Positions 23,925 through 26,695 of a stretch of 26,695 nt of DNA are shown piece by piece. The notes beneath the pieces are model-generated. The model ran no database searches. It worked only from the letters and a program-made list of their open reading frames with translations, and was not told the DNA's origin. How positions within the stretch are numbered: the stretch's first letter is position 1; every line of letters begins with the position of its first letter. The position numbers were made by a program, and so were the translations under genes. Source of the DNA: a virus; IMG/VR virus record IMGVR_UViG_3300022921_001037, positions 1 to 26,695 of that record. The stretch is one strand, 5' to 3'.

Positions 23925-24392
23925 TTAGTGTTTTGTTATCTTACTTGCGTTATACAAATATTCTTCTATCTCATCTTGTAGTTCGGTGTTGTCACCAGGT
24001 TCGATGCTAATATTTAAATCATCTACCATACTCTTCAATCGTTTTAATCTTTCTATACTATTTTCATCTAAGTCATCAATCATGCTAGGCGGTGTTTCTA
24101 CCCTCAGTCTTTCAATTAGACGATTATAGTACATTATAACATCTTCTCTAGGTAATGTCAAGCATAAAATTTCTTTTTTTGAAATATGAAATATTTGATT
24201 ACCAGAAAAAGACTCCCACGGTCCGAACGTGGCGTTTTCATATGCACCACCACCTTCTCTGTCCTGTTGCATCCACTTATGTATTAACACAGGTTCTTTT
24301 AACGTAGCATATTCTTTCTCCTCACTTACATCAATTTTTGTTATAAGAGTGTCGCCATTTTTCAACTTCACTAGTCTTACTACTTCACTCAT
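23925..24392 (-). CDS. Sm-like phage protein, larger form
   Basis: 155 aa. The first about 100 residues look like an extended Sm fold: VRLVKLKNGDTLITKIDVS as strand pair, KEPVLIH, a glycine-rich insert GGGAYENATFGPW, then HISKKEILCLTLP. The C-terminal 50 residues are helical and acidic. The opening matches the pattern of the Sm-like gene at 3250-3555. ATGA overlap with uvsW and a 12-base gap before gene 55. RNA binding is an inference from the fold only. Confidence 0.65.
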   Translation of the reverse strand: MSEVVRLVKLKNGDTLITKIDVSEEKEYATLKEPVLIHKWMQQDREGGGAYENATFGPWESFSGNQIFHISKKEILCLTLPREDVIMYYNRLIERLRVETPPSMIDDLDENSIERLKRLKSMVDDLNISIEPGDNTELQDEIEEYLYNASKITKH

Positions 24393-25837
24393 ATCTTAAC
24401 CTTTATAATTTTATATTTAAATTTTTCTTCGTTATATTGTTTAATACGTTCTACAGCATGATCCAGTGTATAGTTTTTGTGGGCACCTCTACTCAAGTCA
24501 TCACTAATATCATATAATGTCGCTTCTGCCTTGTTATCCCCTAGTCTCAACCCACGCCCAATAGACTGAAGATTTCTAATTTTTGATTTAGATGGTGAAG
24601 CAAAAATGATGTTATGTAAGTTCCTAATGTTAATACCAGTACTGAAAGTGCCATAACTAGCAACAATAATTGCATCAGTTTCTTTCTCTGTGATTGCACG
24701 AATGTCTTCTCTTTCATTTGCATTAACTCCTCCATAGACAAAAAATACTTTTCTATCACCAACTTTTTCTTTAATCATTTCATATAATATCTTACCGTGT
24801 TTTTCAACATACTGAAATAGTAATAGAGTATTTCCTGTTTGATCCAAAGCGAGATTTTTTATAAAGTTATTTCTTGGTGCATGTGATACAAGAAAATCCA
24901 TCTCTTCTTGATAAGAGTATTTTTTAGTTGAATTTCTTACCTCATCAGAATAATTTAACATCAAACAATTAATTTTTAATTTTGCAAGTTGTCCATCTTT
25001 CATTAACTGCTTTGATGTTGTAAATCTGCGTACTTGACCAAATAATCCTTCTAACATTAACTTGTGCGTTTTTGCGTCATCTAGTGTTCCTGTCGTTCCA
25101 AAGCGCAACATAGCATTCTCACACTTCTCCATGAGCGTCTTTAGTGATGTTGCTTTAAATAGATGCGCCTCATCACCAATGACCATTGAGAAGTCTTTAA
25201 ACCATGCTTTGGGTAGTTTATATACAGACTGCCAAGTTGTAATTACTATTCTCTTATCGGTGTTCTTGTCATGTCCAGAATAAATTTTATGACAATTCTC
25301 ATCACTATCAAAACCATAATCTTTGAAGTCTTTATACATCTGTTCAACAAGAGAAGTTGTAGGAACAACTATAAGTACTCGTCCAGTTGTTGCTAGTCTA
25401 ATTAGTCCGTAAATGATTAATGATTTACCAGAACCGGTTGGAGATAGCATCATCAATCGTTTATCATTTATTCCATCTCTTATAGCATCAACTTGATAAT
25501 TTCTAGGATTAAAAGGAAGATTTAAGTCCAATAATGCCTTCACAACATCTTCTGTAGTTATTTCACTTTTTTTAACTACACTAGACTGACCCAATAGTTT
25601 ATATTCTCTAGTTCGACAAAACTCTTCTAAGTGATGCATCAATCCAATATACAATTGCTTTGTCCACATATTGAATAATCTTATTTTACCATCCCACATC
25701 TTATTTCTAAATGTAGGCATAAATTCTGCACCAGGAACTTTAAACGTAAAGTACTCTGATAGTTCCATAAGAACACCAGCATCTTCACATTCTACAGTCA
25801 TAAAGACTTCGTTCACTTTAGTTAGAATTATATTCAT
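24389..25837 (-). CDS. uvsW: UvsW-type DNA/RNA helicase
   Basis: SF2 helicase that unwinds branched DNA and R-loops and shifts origin-dependent to recombination-dependent replication. 482 aa (T4 UvsW is about 500). An N-terminal substrate-binding domain, then PRNYQ at 111-115, Walker A SPTGSGKS at 132-139, GDEAH at 221-225, motif III GTTGT at 247-251 and motif VI QSIGRGLRLG near 430. The start at 25837 overlaps the rubredoxin-like gene by 20 bases. Confidence 0.96.
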   Translation of the reverse strand: MNIILTKVNEVFMTVECEDAGVLMELSEYFTFKVPGAEFMPTFRNKMWDGKIRLFNMWTKQLYIGLMHHLEEFCRTREYKLLGQSSVVKKSEITTEDVVKALLDLNLPFNPRNYQVDAIRDGINDKRLMMLSPTGSGKSLIIYGLIRLATTGRVLIVVPTTSLVEQMYKDFKDYGFDSDENCHKIYSGHDKNTDKRIVITTWQSVYKLPKAWFKDFSMVIGDEAHLFKATSLKTLMEKCENAMLRFGTTGTLDDAKTHKLMLEGLFGQVRRFTTSKQLMKDGQLAKLKINCLMLNYSDEVRNSTKKYSYQEEMDFLVSHAPRNNFIKNLALDQTGNTLLLFQYVEKHGKILYEMIKEKVGDRKVFFVYGGVNANEREDIRAITEKETDAIIVASYGTFSTGINIRNLHNIIFASPSKSKIRNLQSIGRGLRLGDNKAEATLYDISDDLSRGAHKNYTLDHAVERIKQYNEEKFKYKIIKVKI

Positions 25838-25961
25838 CTGTTATATCTACAAAACTCTTATATGATGCACCACACTCAGGACAAACATAGTCCGGTGTTA
25901 AAGGTCCTTCTATCTCTTCAAAATATAGTTCACCGCATATAGCACATTGATATACTTTCAT
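25818..25961 (-). CDS. minimal rubredoxin-like protein
   Basis: I translated this 47-aa gene by hand. CAIC at 6-9 and CPEC at 27-30 (with following G-A-S) give the CxxC pair of a rubredoxin or zinc ribbon; the second motif region YVCPECGASYKSF is close to the rubredoxin consensus DWVCPVCGAPKSDF. It is shorter than a classical rubredoxin (about 52-54 aa), the loop between the cysteine pairs being cut down. GAGG lies 9-10 bases before the ATG. It lies between a 2OG-type oxygenase gene, 12 bases away, and uvsW, which it overlaps. Electron transfer to a redox enzyme is plausible; a structural zinc site is the alternative. Confidence 0.8.
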   Translation of the reverse strand: MKVYQCAICGELYFEEIEGPLTPDYVCPECGASYKSFVDITDEYNSN

Positions 25962-25973
25962 TGCGTTACTGCC

Positions 25974-26573
25974 TCATAATACTTCATTCAATAGTTTTTC
26001 GGAATCAGAAATTGGTGCATCTAAAGGTAAACCAATATCCATTACTATTGAAATTCTTTCATTATCAGTAAGATTTGCTTCTGTCTCATGCTCTAACCAA
26101 GAAGGAATAGCAATAACACCATTTTGATATGAATTCATTATCGTAAAAGGTTCAGGACCTAAAGGTAATAACTTGTGAGGATTCGTATTATGAATTACTA
26201 AATTACCATTTTCTCCATCATGCTTAATGTACCACACAATGCTATAAAGTTTCTTCATTCTATAATGACAATGTTGACCATGATGCTCATACTTTGATGC
26301 AAAGTTCATCCATAAAGTGTGAGGTATCAAATCAACCCCATGTAAGTCAGAAAAGTATTTTATATATTTTTCTTTAAATGCATCAAGTGCAGTATCTTTA
26401 GTATCTAAAAGATTAATTCTTGATGGACTTGTGGGTCCTTTCTCTACATTTTTATAACGATGCCAATCAATATGTGCTTTTCTTAACTCATCTACCCATA
26501 AGTCAGGATCGGCAGTTATAACAGGAAACATATCTGTGTATATTTTTGTTGGAAATAACTCAACAGTGTTCAT
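25974..26573 (-). CDS. 2OG-Fe(II) oxygenase-like protein
   Basis: 199 aa. Starts NTVELFPTKIYTDMF, the N-terminal pattern of TIGR02466/2OG-FeII_Oxy_5-like proteins. The core shows HHGQHCHYRMKKLYSIVWYI (H101, H103), then GVIAIPSWLEHETE with H162 and NERISIVMDI with R173. As in the gene at 4388-5056 the first ligand pair is HxH. The ATG shares its last base with the UvsY stop (TAATG). It is followed by the rubredoxin-like gene. Substrate unknown. Confidence 0.78.
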   Translation of the reverse strand: MNTVELFPTKIYTDMFPVITADPDLWVDELRKAHIDWHRYKNVEKGPTSPSRINLLDTKDTALDAFKEKYIKYFSDLHGVDLIPHTLWMNFASKYEHHGQHCHYRMKKLYSIVWYIKHDGENGNLVIHNTNPHKLLPLGPEPFTIMNSYQNGVIAIPSWLEHETEANLTDNERISIVMDIGLPLDAPISDSEKLLNEVL

Positions 26574-26695
26574 TACATTACCCCATTAGTAAACTTGTGC
26601 CATTCGATTGCATTCTTGATATCCCACCCACGCGAGTTGATGCTACGAACAACATATTCTAAGAAGTTTACAACCGTTTCATAATATACAACTTT
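26573..26695 (-). CDS. uvsY: UvsY recombination mediator, C-terminal part
   Basis: Only the last 40 codons are in the window; I translated them by hand. The segment NFLEYVVRSINSRGWDIKNA corresponds to T4 UvsY LDFCSGALDAIKSRGFAIKH near its C-terminus. UvsY loads UvsX on gp32-covered ssDNA. The position next to uvsW, as in T4, supports the call. It ends in TAATG shared with the oxygenase gene. Confidence 0.78.
   Translation of the reverse strand, partial: KVVYYETVVNFLEYVVRSINSRGWDIKNAIEWHKFTNGVM

Noticed and set aside
1-26695. CRISPR array, insertion sequence, integrase, intein or homing endonuclease
   Set aside because: No array of spaced direct repeats, transposase or GIY-YIG/HNH/LAGLIDADG motif was seen; the core genes are uninterrupted.

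Overview
This window comes from a large T4-like tailed phage (myovirus morphology), most likely marine. All genes lie on the minus strand, so transcription runs from high to low coordinates. T4 core replication, recombination and late-transcription genes are recognisable by motif and by order: uvsY, uvsW, 55, 47, 46, 45, 44, 62, regA, 43 and uvsX. The A+T-rich composition and the cargo of Hsp20, peptide deformylase, a CobS-like ATPase, 2-oxoglutarate (2OG) oxygenases, a flavin halogenase and Sm-like proteins resemble T4-like phages of marine bacteria (cyanophages, pelagiphages). No photosynthesis gene is present here, so the host cannot be decided.

Layout in transcription order. (1) 26695-14975 is one tightly packed operon-like block: uvsY (partial), a 2OG-oxygenase-like gene, a 47-aa rubredoxin-like protein, uvsW, an Sm-like protein, sigma factor gene 55, a tryptophan-halogenase-like flavoenzyme, 47, 46, two very acidic small proteins, peptide deformylase, a JmjC-like cupin, a fusion ending in an Asp/Asn-hydroxylase domain, a PLP-fold enzyme and another 2OG oxygenase. 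(2) 14978-12534 holds a DNA methyltransferase, a second methyltransferase-like protein and a 48-aa membrane protein that may be read from a leaderless mRNA. (3) 12537-8876 holds a VWA/HExxH protein (CobT-like) and a MoxR-type AAA+ ATPase (CobS-like), driven by near-identical promoters. (4) 8895-4388 is the replisome operon: a winged-helix protein, DUF3310, sliding clamp 45, clamp loader 44, an inserted 2OG-like oxygenase, 62, regA and another 2OG-like oxygenase. (5) 4350-1 holds Hsp20, a coiled-coil protein, an Sm-like protein, DNA polymerase 43 and uvsX (partial).

Seven sigma70-type promoters can be read directly, all with a TTGACA/TTGACT -35 box, exactly 17 bp of spacer and a TATAGT/GATAAT-type -10 box. 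At four of them the TGA stop codon of the upstream gene lies inside the TTGACA box. Terminator hairpins flank hsp20 and follow the winged-helix gene. Gene junctions are mostly TAATG or ATGA overlaps, implying translational coupling.

The most unusual theme is oxidative chemistry wired into the replication and recombination operons: six Fe(II)/2OG-type domains, a flavin halogenase, a minimal rubredoxin and a PLP-fold enzyme sit between or against core replisome genes. Their substrates (DNA, nucleotide, protein or metabolite) cannot be told from sequence. The second theme is the AAA+/VWA pair. No tRNA, CRISPR array, insertion sequence, integrase or homing endonuclease was seen. No stretch longer than about 180 bases lacks a gene.
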